Positions 1 through 7,513 of a stretch of 64,000 nt of DNA are shown piece by piece (within the stretch, counting starts at the first letter, position 1; every line of letters starts with the position of its first letter). Both the position numbers and the translations under genes were made by a program. This DNA comes from Collimonas sp. OK242. GTDB lineage: Bacteria > Pseudomonadota > Gammaproteobacteria > Burkholderiales > Burkholderiaceae_D. The notes under the pieces were generated by a model that was not told where the DNA came from, did no database searches, and worked only from the letters and a program-made list of their open reading frames with translations. The stretch lies in assembly GCF_900107095.1 (NCBI RefSeq), contig NZ_FNOR01000005.1, positions 186,001 to 250,000 on the forward strand, read 5' to 3'.

Positions 1-317
1 TGGGCGAATTGTCTGCCCAGGCCCGCGACGGCAAGCTGAAGCCGGCCGACATGCAAGGCGCAACCTTCACGATTTCTTCGCTGGGCGGTATCGGCGGTAC
101 GGCATTCACGCCGATCATCAATGCCCCTGAAGTGGCGATCCTGGGCTTGTCGAAAGCGTCGATGAAACCGGTCTGGGACGGCAAGCAATTCGTGCCGCGC
201 CTGATGATGCCTACCTCCTTGTCTTACGATCATCGCGTGGTCGACGGCGCCATGGGTGCGCGCTTTAGCGTCTATCTGGCTGAAGTGCTGGCCGACATGC
301 GCAAGACATTGTTGTGA
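1..317 (+). CDS. aceF: Dihydrolipoyllysine-residue acetyltransferase (E2), C-terminal end
   Basis: Partial gene running in from the left edge; only about the last 105 residues are present. E2 transfers the acetyl group from lipoyl-lysine to CoA in the pyruvate dehydrogenase complex. The visible part is the C-terminal catalytic core: it has the [10 protein letters not shown] stretch and the active-site motif DHRVVDGA, whose histidine is the family's catalytic base. The downstream lpdA (E3), separated by one unrelated small gene, supports pyruvate rather than 2-oxoglutarate dehydrogenase. The frame is open from base 3, so the true start lies outside the window. Confidence 0.93.
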   Translation, partial: GELSAQARDGKLKPADMQGATFTISSLGGIGGTAFTPIINAPEVAILGLSKASMKPVWDGKQFVPRLMMPTSLSYDHRVVDGAMGARFSVYLAEVLADMRKTLL

Positions 318-397
318 TGCCGGGCGGCGCACAATGAAAGCCGGTTCTTTCATTTTGCGTCGCTTGCGGTCATTTGGCATACCGATGGAGAGCAACT

Positions 398-967
398 ATG
401 ACTACCTGTGTTGTCGTCAAAAAAAATGGGCAAATCGCGATTGCGTCTGATTCGCTGGTGACATTCGGCGATACCCGTTTGTCGCATGCTTATGAGGTCA
501 ACAACAAGATATTCCAGGTTGGCGAATCGTATATCACCTTGGCCGGCACCGCGGCTCATTTCCCGGTGATGCGCAAGCTGCTGACTGGCATGGGAGAGGA
601 CTGCAAGCTGAATACGCGCGATGAGGTATTTGAAACCTTTTCCAAGGTGCACACCATCCTCAAGGATCAGTATTTCCTGAATACCAAAGAGGATGAAGAC
701 GATCCCTACGAGTCATCGCAGATTACCGCCTTGATTGCCAATCCTTGCGGCATTTTCGGGGTGTACTCCTATCGCGAAGTGTTCAGTTTCGATCGTTTCT
801 GGGGCATAGGCAGCGGCCGCAATTTTGCCTTGGGCGCGATGTATGCAGTCTACGATCAGGATGTCAGCGCACAGCGTATCGCCGAAGTCGGGATTCATGC
901 CGGCGTTGAATTCGATAAGAGCTCTGCCACCCCGATGCGCATTCACAGTTTTGCAATGAAATCCTAG
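398..967 (+). CDS. Proteasome-fold N-terminal-threonine hydrolase (BPH/HslV-like)
   Basis: A 189-residue protein that begins Met-Thr-Thr, so removing Met would expose an N-terminal threonine as in HslV and proteasome beta subunits. Counting from that Thr, Asp17 sits in ASDSLVTFGD and a lysine occurs near position 36 in NNKIF, matching the Thr1/Asp17/Lys33 catalytic set with a small shift. A GTAAHF segment follows. Length and motifs fit the betaproteobacterial proteasome homologue (BPH) family, known to form double-ring complexes. I chose ATG 398 over an in-frame ATG at 374 because GGAG lies 7 nt upstream and because it places Thr at position 2. The gene sits between aceF and lpdA, suggesting cotranscription with the pyruvate dehydrogenase genes. 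There is no HslU-type ATPase nearby. BPH assignment is inference from sequence reading. Confidence 0.78.
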   Translation: MTTCVVVKKNGQIAIASDSLVTFGDTRLSHAYEVNNKIFQVGESYITLAGTAAHFPVMRKLLTGMGEDCKLNTRDEVFETFSKVHTILKDQYFLNTKEDEDDPYESSQITALIANPCGIFGVYSYREVFSFDRFWGIGSGRNFALGAMYAVYDQDVSAQRIAEVGIHAGVEFDKSSATPMRIHSFAMKS

Positions 968-1030
968 GCGGCGCACAGCACGCAGCATCACACTACATCA
1001 CACATTTTTTCTCCTGACGGAGGAACGAGC

Positions 1031-1048
1031 ATGGAGCAAACGCTATGA
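1031..1048 (+). other. Five-codon upstream ORF overlapping the lpdA start
   Basis: ATG 1031 is preceded by GGAGGA (1019–1024) at 6-nt spacing and encodes Met-Glu-Gln-Thr-Leu before a TGA that overlaps the lpdA ATG (ATGA at 1045–1048). A TTCTCC/GGAGGA stem with a TGAC loop (about 1009–1024, one G·U pair) could cover this ribosome site. The arrangement suggests translational coupling of lpdA to a mini-ORF. Whether it is translated is unknown. Confidence 0.4.
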
Positions 1049-3147
1049 GTATGGTTGAAGTCAAGGTCCCCGATATCGGCGACGTCAAAGAAGTAGAAGT
1101 CATTGAACTGCTGGTCAAGGTGGGCGATGCCGTCAAGGTCGATCAATCGCTGATCACGGTGGAATCGGACAAGGCCAGCATGGAGATTCCTTCGAGCCAG
1201 GCCGGCGTCATCAAGGAAATCAAGGTCAAGGTCGGCGACAAGGTGAGCGAAGGCTCGCTGGTTCTGGTGCTGGAGGCCGCCGGCGCTGCCGCTGCGCCCG
1301 CTGCTGCACCGGCCGCGGCGCCAGCTGCCGCCGCTCCGGCTGCAGCAATCGCACCTGCTGCGCCTGCCGCGGCGACCGGCGCCGTCAGCACGATCGAAAT
1401 CAAAGTGCCGGATATCGGCGATGTCAAGGAAGTCGACGTCATCGAGTTGATGGTCAAGGTGGGCGACAGCGTCAAGGTCGACCAGTCGCTGATTACCGTC
1501 GAATCGGACAAGGCCAGCATGGAAATTCCATCGAGCCAGGCCGGTACGATCAAGGAAATCAAGGTCAAGGTCGGCGACAAGGTTAGCGAAGGGTCGCTGA
1601 TCGTGTTACTGGAGACCGCAGCTGCAGCGACTGCCGCAGCTCCTGTTACTTCCGCCGCAGCTGCTCCGGCAGCAGCGCCTGCTGTCGCCGCTCCCGCCGC
1701 CGTCAGTTTCGCCGGCAAGGTCGATATCGAGTGCGACACCATGGTGCTCGGTGCCGGTCCTGGCGGTTATACCGCAGCATTCCGCGCCGCCGATCTGGGG
1801 CAAAGCGTGGTGATGATCGAGCGCTATCCTAGCCTCGGCGGGGTTTGCCTGAACGTCGGATGTATTCCGTCCAAGGCGCTCTTGCATGCGGCCAAGGTGA
1901 TTACCGAAGCGGAAGAAATGGCGCATTTCGGCGTCAAGATGTCGGCGCCGGAAATCGATATCGACGCCTTGCGCGGCTGGAAGGAAAGCGTCATCAAGAA
2001 ATTGACCGGCGGCCTGAGCGGCTTGTCCAAGGCGCGCAAAGTGCAAGTGCTGACCGGCAAGGGTGAATTCAGCTCAGCCAACACGATCACGGTAGCAACC
2101 GCTGACGGCCCGAAAGTAGTCGGCTTCAAGAATGCGATTATCGCCGCCGGTTCTTCGGTTGCCCAAATCCCCGGTTTCCCTTACGGCGATGCGCGTCTGA
2201 TCGACTCCACCGGCGCGCTCGAACTGCGCCAGATTCCGAAGAAACTGCTGGTCATCGGCGGCGGCATCATCGGCCTGGAAATGGCTTGCGTGTATGACGC
2301 GCTCGGTTCCAAGGTCACGGTGGTCGAATTTGCCGACGGCTTGATTCCGGCGGCCGACCGCGACGTCGTCAAGCCGCTGCAAAAACGTATCGAAAAACGC
2401 TACGAAGCGATTTACCTGAAAACCAAGGTCACCAAGCTGGAAGCCTTGAAAGAAGGTTTGCGCGCAACGTTTGAAGGCGCCGACAGCAGCTCGCCGGCAG
2501 CACCGGAACCGCAACTGTACGATATGGTGCTGGTGGCCGTAGGCCGCCGTCCTAACGGCAAGGAAATCGCAGCTGAGAAAGCCGGCGTGATCGTCAACGA
2601 GCGCGGCTTCATTCCTGCCGACAAACAGCAGCGCACCAACGTCTCGCACATCTTTGCCATCGGCGACATCTGCGGCGACCCTATGCTGGCGCACAAAGCC
2701 ACCAACGAAGCCAAGGTTGCAGCCGAAGTGATCGCCGGGCACAAGGTTGAGTTCGATGCCATGACGATTCCTTCGGTGGCCTACACCGATCCGGAAATCG
2801 CCTGGATGGGCTTGACCGAAACCGAAGCCAAAGCCAAGGGCATTCCTTTCGAAAAAGCCAATTTCCCGTGGGCGGCAAGCGGCCGTGCACTGGCAATGGG
2901 CCGCGACGACGGCATGACCAAGCTGTTATGGGATCCGACGACAAAACGCATCATCGGCGCCGGCATCGTCGGCGTGAATGCCGGCGAGCTGTTGGCGGAA
3001 ACCGTGCTGGCGATGGAAATGGGTGCGGACCTGGAAGACCTGGCGCTGACCATCCATGCACATCCGACGCTGTCGGAGACGCCGATGTTTGCGGCTGAAA
3101 TGGGCCTGGGTACGATCACCGACCTGTTCATCCCAAAGAAAAAATAG
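1045..3147 (+). CDS. lpdA: Dihydrolipoyl dehydrogenase (E3) with two N-terminal lipoyl domains
   Basis: FAD-dependent E3, which reoxidises dihydrolipoamide with NAD+ in the pyruvate dehydrogenase complex. At 700 residues it is far longer than a plain E3 (about 470). Two lipoyl domains, at about residues 4–77 and 115–190, each carry the lipoylation motif DKASME and are followed by long Ala/Pro linkers. The E3 body starts near residue 228 with a GAGPGGY FAD-binding loop, the redox disulfide Cys268/Cys273 in [13 protein letters not shown], an NAD site GGGIIGLE, and a C-terminal HAHPTLSE motif with the catalytic His/Glu. The two lipoyl domains are nearly identical at DNA level, pointing to recent duplication. 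One lipoyl domain is usual for the fused Neisseria-type E3. An alternative start is ATG 1051. Confidence 0.96.
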   Translation: MSMVEVKVPDIGDVKEVEVIELLVKVGDAVKVDQSLITVESDKASMEIPSSQAGVIKEIKVKVGDKVSEGSLVLVLEAAGAAAAPAAAPAAAPAAAAPAAAIAPAAPAAATGAVSTIEIKVPDIGDVKEVDVIELMVKVGDSVKVDQSLITVESDKASMEIPSSQAGTIKEIKVKVGDKVSEGSLIVLLETAAAATAAAPVTSAAAAPAAAPAVAAPAAVSFAGKVDIECDTMVLGAGPGGYTAAFRAADLGQSVVMIERYPSLGGVCLNVGCIPSKALLHAAKVITEAEEMAHFGVKMSAPEIDIDALRGWKESVIKKLTGGLSGLSKARKVQVLTGKGEFSSANTITVATADGPKVVGFKNAIIAAGSSVAQIPGFPYGDARLIDSTGALELRQIPKKLLVIGGGIIGLEMACVYDALGSKVTVVEFADGLIPAADRDVVKPLQKRIEKRYEAIYLKTKVTKLEALKEGLRATFEGADSSSPAAPEPQLYDMVLVAVGRRPNGKEIAAEKAGVIVNERGFIPADKQQRTNVSHIFAIGDICGDPMLAHKATNEAKVAAEVIAGHKVEFDAMTIPSVAYTDPEIAWMGLTETEAKAKGIPFEKANFPWAASGRALAMGRDDGMTKLLWDPTTKRIIGAGIVGVNAGELLAETVLAMEMGADLEDLALTIHAHPTLSETPMFAAEMGLGTITDLFIPKKK

Positions 3148-3156
3148 AGGAGTAGG

Positions 3157-3175
3157 GTGGGCACGCAGTGCCCAC
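3157..3175. repeat. Small intergenic palindrome of the GGGCA…TGCCC family
   Basis: GTGGGCAC and GTGCCCAC form an 8-bp perfect stem with a GCA loop just after lpdA. Related imperfect palindromes occur at 8653–8672, 8690–8722, 19752–19765 and 54563–54598, all between genes, so this looks like a dispersed REP-type element. Confidence 0.5.
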
Positions 3176-3183
3176 GCAGCATA

Positions 3184-3222
3184 AAAAACGCCGTTCCAGC
3201 ATCAGCCGGAACGGCGTTTTTA
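3184..3222. terminator. Bidirectional intrinsic terminator between lpdA and the NlpC gene
   Basis: A 14-bp perfect inverted repeat, AAAAACGCCGTTCC (3184–3197) and GGAACGGCGTTTTT (3208–3221), with an A run on the left and a T run on the right. It can stop transcripts from both converging genes. Confidence 0.9.
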
Positions 3223-3242
3223 TTTAAATCAGCCAACAACAA

Positions 3243-3725
3243 TCAATCGAAATACCTGCGCACGGCCTCAAAGCGCGTCGCGTAATACTGATTGTCAAGA
3301 CGGTCTATACGCACCTTGCCGTTGGTCGACGGCGCATTGATGAAACGGCCGTCGCCAATGTAAATCCCGACATGGGAAAAAGCGCGGTGCATGGTATTGA
3401 AAAAAACCAGGTCGCCAGGACGCAGCTCGGCCCTGGAAACGCTTTTCCCCTGGCGCGCAATGTCTGCCGCGCTACCGGTGACATTGAGACCCGCAGCCTG
3501 TCTATACACATAACTGACCATGCCGCTGCAATCGAGCCCGGCTTCCGGGTTCTTGCCGCCGAAGCGGTAGTTGGTGTCAATCAGGCCCAGCGAGTAGATG
3601 ACGACGTCGTTGCCCTTTTCGCTGACGGGCGTGTCGTCGGCGGAACCGGGGCGGACCGAACCGGTTCCGCCGCAAGCTGCCAGTAACAAGACCAGGCAAC
3701 AGATAAAGAGATTTCTAACCGTCAT
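3243..3725 (-). CDS. NlpC/P60-family cell-wall peptidase lipoprotein
   Basis: A 160-residue C40-type cysteine peptidase expected to cut peptidoglycan stem peptides. The N-terminus is a lipoprotein signal with lipobox LAAC (Cys18), so the mature protein should be anchored to a membrane facing the periplasm. The catalytic Cys66 lies in GLDCSGM and His118 in SHVGIYIGDG, followed by the INAPS segment typical of the family. It is convergent with lpdA and lies 23 bp downstream of argD on the same strand, so readthrough from argD is possible. The cellular role (endopeptidase of growth or of lysis) cannot be told from sequence. Confidence 0.9.
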   Translation of the reverse strand: MTVRNLFICCLVLLLAACGGTGSVRPGSADDTPVSEKGNDVVIYSLGLIDTNYRFGGKNPEAGLDCSGMVSYVYRQAAGLNVTGSAADIARQGKSVSRAELRPGDLVFFNTMHRAFSHVGIYIGDGRFINAPSTNGKVRIDRLDNQYYATRFEAVRRYFD

Positions 3726-3748
3726 CGAGTACTCGCCTTTAGTCAGTC

Positions 3749-4963
3749 TTACTTCTTGAGCCGGCTGATCACGTCCGACAGCATGGCGATCATCTGGTCG
3801 ATTTCGGCAATCGTCACGTTCAGCGACGGCATGAAGCGCAGCAGGTTTGGCCGCGGCGAGTTCAGCAGCAGGCCGACCGGATTCAGGTCGCGCGCGATAT
3901 CGACAATTTGCGGACCGATGTCGCTGCCCAGTTTCAGCGCGCGCAACAAACCTTCGCCACGTTCGCCTTCGAGCCCGTGTTTCTCGGCAAGTTTCAACAA
4001 CTCGCTGCTCAGGTAGGCGCCCTTGTCTTTTACCGATTGCAGGAAGCCAGGCGCCAGCAAGGTATTGATCACCGCCACGCCGACTGCTGTCATCAAGGGA
4101 TTGCCGTTGTAAGTACCGCCCTGGTCGCCAGCCTCGAAGCAGGCGATCTCTTCGCGCGCCAGCAATGCCGCCAGCGGCACGCCGCCGCCGATGCCTTTAC
4201 CAAGCGTCATGATATCCGGTGTGATGCCGGACAACTGATAAGCGAACAGTTCACCGCTGCGGCCCATGCCGGATTGCACCTCGTCGACGATCAGCAAGAT
4301 GCCGCGTTTCTTGGTCAGTTCGCGCAAGCCTTGCATGAATTCGCGTGTCGCCGGAATCACACCGCTTTCGCCCTGAACCGGCTCCAGCATGACCGCTACG
4401 GTCTTGTCGCTGATCAGTTTTTCGACGCTGGCCAGATCGTTCAGTTCGGCTTTCGGGAAGCCAGGCACTTGCGGTGCAAAAATGGTATCCCAGCCCGGTT
4501 TGCCGCTGGCTGACATGGTGGCCAGCGTACGGCCGTGAAAACTGTGATGGAAGGTGATGATTTCAAACCGGTTCTGGCCGGCCTGGTTCGGATTTTTCTT
4601 GCCCCATTTGCGCGCCAGCTTGATCGCGCCTTCATTGGCCTCGGCGCCGCTGTTGGTGAAAAACACGCGGTCGAAGCAGGAATTGGCGGTCAGCAGGCGG
4701 GCCAGTTCAATCGAGGGCGCATTGTAAAAGGCTGGCGAAGGATTGATGATCTTCCTGGATTGTTCCAGCAGCGCATCCTGGATGCATTGTGGCGAGTGCC
4801 CCAGCGAATTGACTGCCCAGCCCTGCAGGTAGTCCAGGTAGCGCTTGCCGGTATGATCCGTCATCCACATGCCGTCGCCTTCGGTAAACACCAGAGGAGG
4901 GCGGTTGGTGATGTACATCAGGTCGTTGACCGGATAATCGCTGAATTTCACGCTGTGTTCCAT
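3749..4963 (-). CDS. argD: Acetylornithine aminotransferase (class III PLP)
   Basis: A 404-residue PLP enzyme that converts N-acetylglutamate semialdehyde to N-acetylornithine in arginine biosynthesis. Class III features include the [18 protein letters not shown] phosphate-binding segment, the [11 protein letters not shown] cofactor motif and TLGKGIGGG, whose lysine should form the Schiff base. I chose ATG 4963 because GGAG lies 8 nt upstream; the frame continues eight codons further without a better start. A predicted Arg-codon leader peptide and terminator lie directly upstream, which supports a biosynthetic ArgD role rather than catabolic AstC or a general omega-aminotransferase. It lies apart from other arginine genes. 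Confidence 0.88.
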   Translation of the reverse strand: MEHSVKFSDYPVNDLMYITNRPPLVFTEGDGMWMTDHTGKRYLDYLQGWAVNSLGHSPQCIQDALLEQSRKIINPSPAFYNAPSIELARLLTANSCFDRVFFTNSGAEANEGAIKLARKWGKKNPNQAGQNRFEIITFHHSFHGRTLATMSASGKPGWDTIFAPQVPGFPKAELNDLASVEKLISDKTVAVMLEPVQGESGVIPATREFMQGLRELTKKRGILLIVDEVQSGMGRSGELFAYQLSGITPDIMTLGKGIGGGVPLAALLAREEIACFEAGDQGGTYNGNPLMTAVGVAVINTLLAPGFLQSVKDKGAYLSSELLKLAEKHGLEGERGEGLLRALKLGSDIGPQIVDIARDLNPVGLLLNSPRPNLLRFMPSLNVTIAEIDQMIAMLSDVISRLKK

Positions 4964-4985
4964 ATGGCTACTCCAAAATAAGGGC

Positions 4986-5013
4986 AAAAAAAAACCACAG
5001 GCATCGCCTGTGG
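4986..5013 (-). terminator. Intrinsic terminator in the argD leader (attenuator)
   Basis: On the minus strand CCACAGGC/GCCTGTGG form a perfect 8-bp stem with a 3-nt loop, followed by nine T residues, ending 22 nt before the argD start. It lies after the leader ORF and downstream of a promoter, so it must be bypassed for argD expression: an attenuator layout. A competing GCCTG (about 5049–5053) inside the leader ORF could pair with the CAGGC half. Confidence 0.8.
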
Positions 5014-5032
5014 CTTCGTGATCAATCGACGG

Positions 5033-5101
5033 TCACGCGCACGGCTTACCAGGCTGAGGTAATGGGCTACGGCGTCGCAACAATGTCTTGATCATGTTCA
5101 T
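5033..5101 (-). CDS. argD leader peptide with three consecutive arginine codons
   Basis: A 22-codon ORF beginning MNMIKTLLRRRSP and ending at TGA, 19 nt before the terminator hairpin. Codons 9–11 are CGA CGC CGT, three different arginine codons in a row. No Shine-Dalgarno precedes it, but the ATG falls 8 nt after a -10 box, so the mRNA may be leaderless. The layout is that of amino-acid attenuation: slow decoding of Arg codons would favour an antiterminator and argD transcription. This is inferred from position and codons; it has not been shown here. Confidence 0.65.
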   Translation of the reverse strand: MNMIKTLLRRRSPLPQPGKPCA

Positions 5102-5108
5102 GACGCAA

Positions 5109-5137
5109 ATATTAGGACCTTTTGTGTGGTGCGTCAA
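5109..5137 (-). promoter_or_regulatory. Sigma-70-type promoter for the argD leader
   Basis: On the minus strand TTGACG (5137–5132), a 17-nt spacer, and TAATAT (5114–5109). The predicted start is at or next to 5101, the A of the leader peptide ATG. Confidence 0.72.
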
Positions 5138-5182
5138 AAAATATTTGCGCCGTTGTTGTCGGCTGTTCCCACAAATATCGCG

Positions 5183-6208
5183 CTAAGGCGCCAGATCGGC
5201 TTCCGAAGTAAACGAATCCGCATAAAACTCTTCGGCCGGCAATTTGCACAGGGCGACAAAGTCGCGTTGCGCCGATTCCACCACGATCGGCGCGCCGCAG
5301 GCATACACCTGGTAAGCGGACAGATCCGGCAAGTCCTCAATCACCGCCTGATGGACGAAGCCGCTACGGCCCTGCCACTGATCTTCCGGCTGTGCATTCG
5401 AAATCACCGGCACGAACTTGAAGTTCGGCAGCGTGCGGGCCCATTCCTCGCACAGCGCCATCATGTACAGGTCTTGCGGGCGGCGTCCGCCCCAGTACAA
5501 GGTGATCGGCCGCAGCGATCCGGTGTGAGCGGATTGTTCGATCATGGCCTTGATCGGGGCGAAACCGGTACCCGAGGCCAGCAGTACCATCGGCTTGTCC
5601 GAATCCTCGCGCAGGAAAAACGTGCCGAGCGGGCCTTCCAGGCGCAAGATGTCACGCTCTTTCATGCTGGAAAATACCTGATCGGTAAATAAGCCGCCCG
5701 GCATGTGGCGGATATGCAAGGTCAGATATTCGTCCTTGTAAGGCGCGTTGGCCATGCTGTAGCTGCGCCGTTTGCCATCGCGCAACATGAATTCGACGTA
5801 TTGGCCGGCCAGATACTGCAGGCGTTCATTGGCCGGCAACTGCAGCGACAATACGATGACGTCGTCGGCAACCTGGTCGAGCTTGACCACGCGGGTCGGC
5901 ATTTTACGTACCGGGAATTCGCCGATGCCGGCCACTTCGCGCGCTTCGATGGTAAGGTCGGAATGCGGGGTGGCGCAGCAGAACAGGGCAAAGCCCAATT
6001 GCTCTTCCTTGACCGGCAGGGCTTTTTCCTGATGGGCGCCGTGGGTGATGTCGCCGTCCAGCAACTTGCCCTTGCACGAACTGCACGCGCCGTTTTTGCA
6101 GCCGTAAGGCAGACCGACGCCGGCGCGGATGGCGGCGTTGAGTATGGTCTCGCCCTCGTCGCAGCTGAATTGGCGACCGCTAGGCTGAACAGTTATCTGA
6201 AAACTCAT
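5183..6208 (-). CDS. Ferredoxin-domain NAD(P)H-flavin reductase (CDP-6-deoxyglucoseen reductase-like)
   Basis: A 341-residue electron-transfer protein. Residues 1–90 form a plant-type [2Fe-2S] domain with Cys37, Cys42, Cys45 and Cys77 or Cys78. An FAD-binding ferredoxin-reductase domain follows (RRSYSMANAP), then an NAD-binding domain (LASGTGFAPIKAMIE and a YACGAP motif). This family is commonly annotated as CDP-6-deoxy-delta-3,4-glucoseen reductase (AscD-like), but no deoxysugar genes are nearby, so it more likely serves an unknown oxygenase or reductase partner. ATG 6208 was chosen because AGGA lies just upstream and the protein begins at the ferredoxin domain; the longer frame to 6433 overlaps the divergent gene. 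Confidence 0.85.
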   Translation of the reverse strand: MSFQITVQPSGRQFSCDEGETILNAAIRAGVGLPYGCKNGACSSCKGKLLDGDITHGAHQEKALPVKEEQLGFALFCCATPHSDLTIEAREVAGIGEFPVRKMPTRVVKLDQVADDVIVLSLQLPANERLQYLAGQYVEFMLRDGKRRSYSMANAPYKDEYLTLHIRHMPGGLFTDQVFSSMKERDILRLEGPLGTFFLREDSDKPMVLLASGTGFAPIKAMIEQSAHTGSLRPITLYWGGRRPQDLYMMALCEEWARTLPNFKFVPVISNAQPEDQWQGRSGFVHQAVIEDLPDLSAYQVYACGAPIVVESAQRDFVALCKLPAEEFYADSFTSEADLAP

Positions 6209-6219
6209 ACAATCCTGTA

Positions 6220-7146
6220 ATGAAAAATATAAAACAAAACCATGACCATGACGGCAAGCTAGGCAAGCCGCGTCTGTTGATTCTCGGCTGCGGCGACGTG
6301 GGATTGCGCTTGGTGGGGCTGCTGAAACACCGCTTTCGCCTATTCGCGGTAACCAGCCAGGCAGCCCGTTGCGCCGAATTGCGCGCTGCCGGTGCGATTC
6401 CGCTGGTGGCTGATCTTGATCAACCGGCAACATTGGGGCGCTTGACGCGTCTGGCGCAGATTGTCGTCCATCTGGCGCCGCCGCACTCCGCAGGAGAAAA
6501 AGACCAGCGCACCCGTAACCTGGCCGCTATTTTACCCGAGCGGGCGACTCTTGTTTACATCAGTACTACCGGCGTCTATGGCGATTGCGGCGGCGCGCTG
6601 GTAGACGAAACCCGCGCGGTGAGCCCGCACAATGGCCGCGCCAGGCGCCGCGTCGATGCCGAACAAGTGTTGCGGGCCTGGGCACGGCGCCGCGGCGGAC
6701 GCCTGGCCATTCTGCGCGTGCCCGGAATTTACGCTGCAAACCGGCTGCCGCTGGCCCGTTTGCAAAAGGCGACCCCGGCCCTGATCGCCGCCGACGATGT
6801 GTATACCAACCATATTCACGCCGACGACCTGGCGCGTATTATCGTGGCGGCAGTCTTCAAGGCGTCGCCCCTGCGCATCTATCATGCGAGCGACAATTCC
6901 CAATTGAAAATGGCGGAATACTTCGATCTGGTGGCCCGGGCTTTCGGCTTGCCGTTGTCGCCGCGGCTGCCGCGTGCCGAGCTGGAACAAGTGGTGTCGC
7001 CGATGTTGCTGTCCTTTATGTCGGAATCGCGTCGTTTGCAAAACCAGCGTATCAAGCAGGAGTTGGGAGTGCGCTTGCGCTATCCAGATGTGCCGACGGC
7101 TTTGCCGGAGTTGGTGGCGGCCGGCAAGCCGGAGGTCGGGCAATAG
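6220..7146 (+). CDS. NAD(P)-binding epimerase/dehydratase-family protein (YeeZ-like SDR)
   Basis: A 308-residue extended-SDR-type protein. The Rossmann motif is LILGCGDVGLRL near residue 20; VYISTTGVYGDCGG near residue 110 matches the segment that carries the active-site Thr/Tyr region, and an NHIHADDLARI segment occurs around residue 190. The substrate is unknown. Its ATG is only 11 bp from the start of the divergent flavoreductase gene, so each promoter must lie in the other's coding region or expression is coupled. No clear Shine-Dalgarno is seen before ATG 6220. Confidence 0.8.
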   Translation: MKNIKQNHDHDGKLGKPRLLILGCGDVGLRLVGLLKHRFRLFAVTSQAARCAELRAAGAIPLVADLDQPATLGRLTRLAQIVVHLAPPHSAGEKDQRTRNLAAILPERATLVYISTTGVYGDCGGALVDETRAVSPHNGRARRRVDAEQVLRAWARRRGGRLAILRVPGIYAANRLPLARLQKATPALIAADDVYTNHIHADDLARIIVAAVFKASPLRIYHASDNSQLKMAEYFDLVARAFGLPLSPRLPRAELEQVVSPMLLSFMSESRRLQNQRIKQELGVRLRYPDVPTALPELVAAGKPEVGQ

Positions 7147-7398
7147 TGCTATGACGGGCTGCCATATCTGTTTTTCGCATAATGGGCCGACAATCGAAAA
7201 AATGATCAATAACGTCGCTTTCGAGGTCCACTTGGACCAGAACGTACCCGATTGCCATCGACCAGCGCCGACCCGGCCCGCGCGTCGCCTACCTTCAATT
7301 TGTTTCCTTTGCAGCCGGGTAGCAACTAAAATCCGAGCTGAATCGAGTCATTTTGCCATCGAATCTACGGAGAAGCCGCCCCATAAAAGAATTTAATG

Positions 7399-7414
7399 TG
7401 GCGGCGTCCCTGCT
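7399..7414 (+). promoter_or_regulatory. Weak sigma-54-type promoter match
   Basis: TGGCGGCGTCCCTGCT keeps the GG-N10-GC spacing of -24/-12 promoters, but the -24 box departs from TGGCACG. It lies about 100 nt before an amino-acid binding-protein gene, a plausible nitrogen-regulated target. I see no NtrC box beside it. Confidence 0.3.
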
Positions 7415-7440
7415 AGGATTCGATCTGCAAGAGACGTCCT

Positions 7441-7468
7441 TGACACCCACCCCTGACGATGGGTGTCA
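7441..7468. promoter_or_regulatory. Inverted repeat in the 5' region of the binding-protein gene
   Basis: TGACACCCA and TGGGTGTCA form a 9-bp perfect inverted repeat 45 nt before ATG 7514, followed by an A/T-rich tract. It could be an operator, or an RNA hairpin or terminator in the leader. Confidence 0.5.
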
Positions 7469-7513
7469 TTATTAAAAAAACACTATTATTAAAGACAGAC
7501 GAAAGGATACGCC

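Larger units (their letters stand above)
7147..7513 (+). other. Gene-free interval before the binding-protein gene
   Basis: Contains no convincing ORF. It holds a weak sigma-54-like match (7399–7414) and a 9-bp hairpin (7441–7468), listed separately. Confidence 0.6.

Noticed and set aside
374-397. Upstream start for the proteasome-fold gene
   Set aside because: It would add eight residues before the Thr needed at the N-terminus and lacks a ribosome site.
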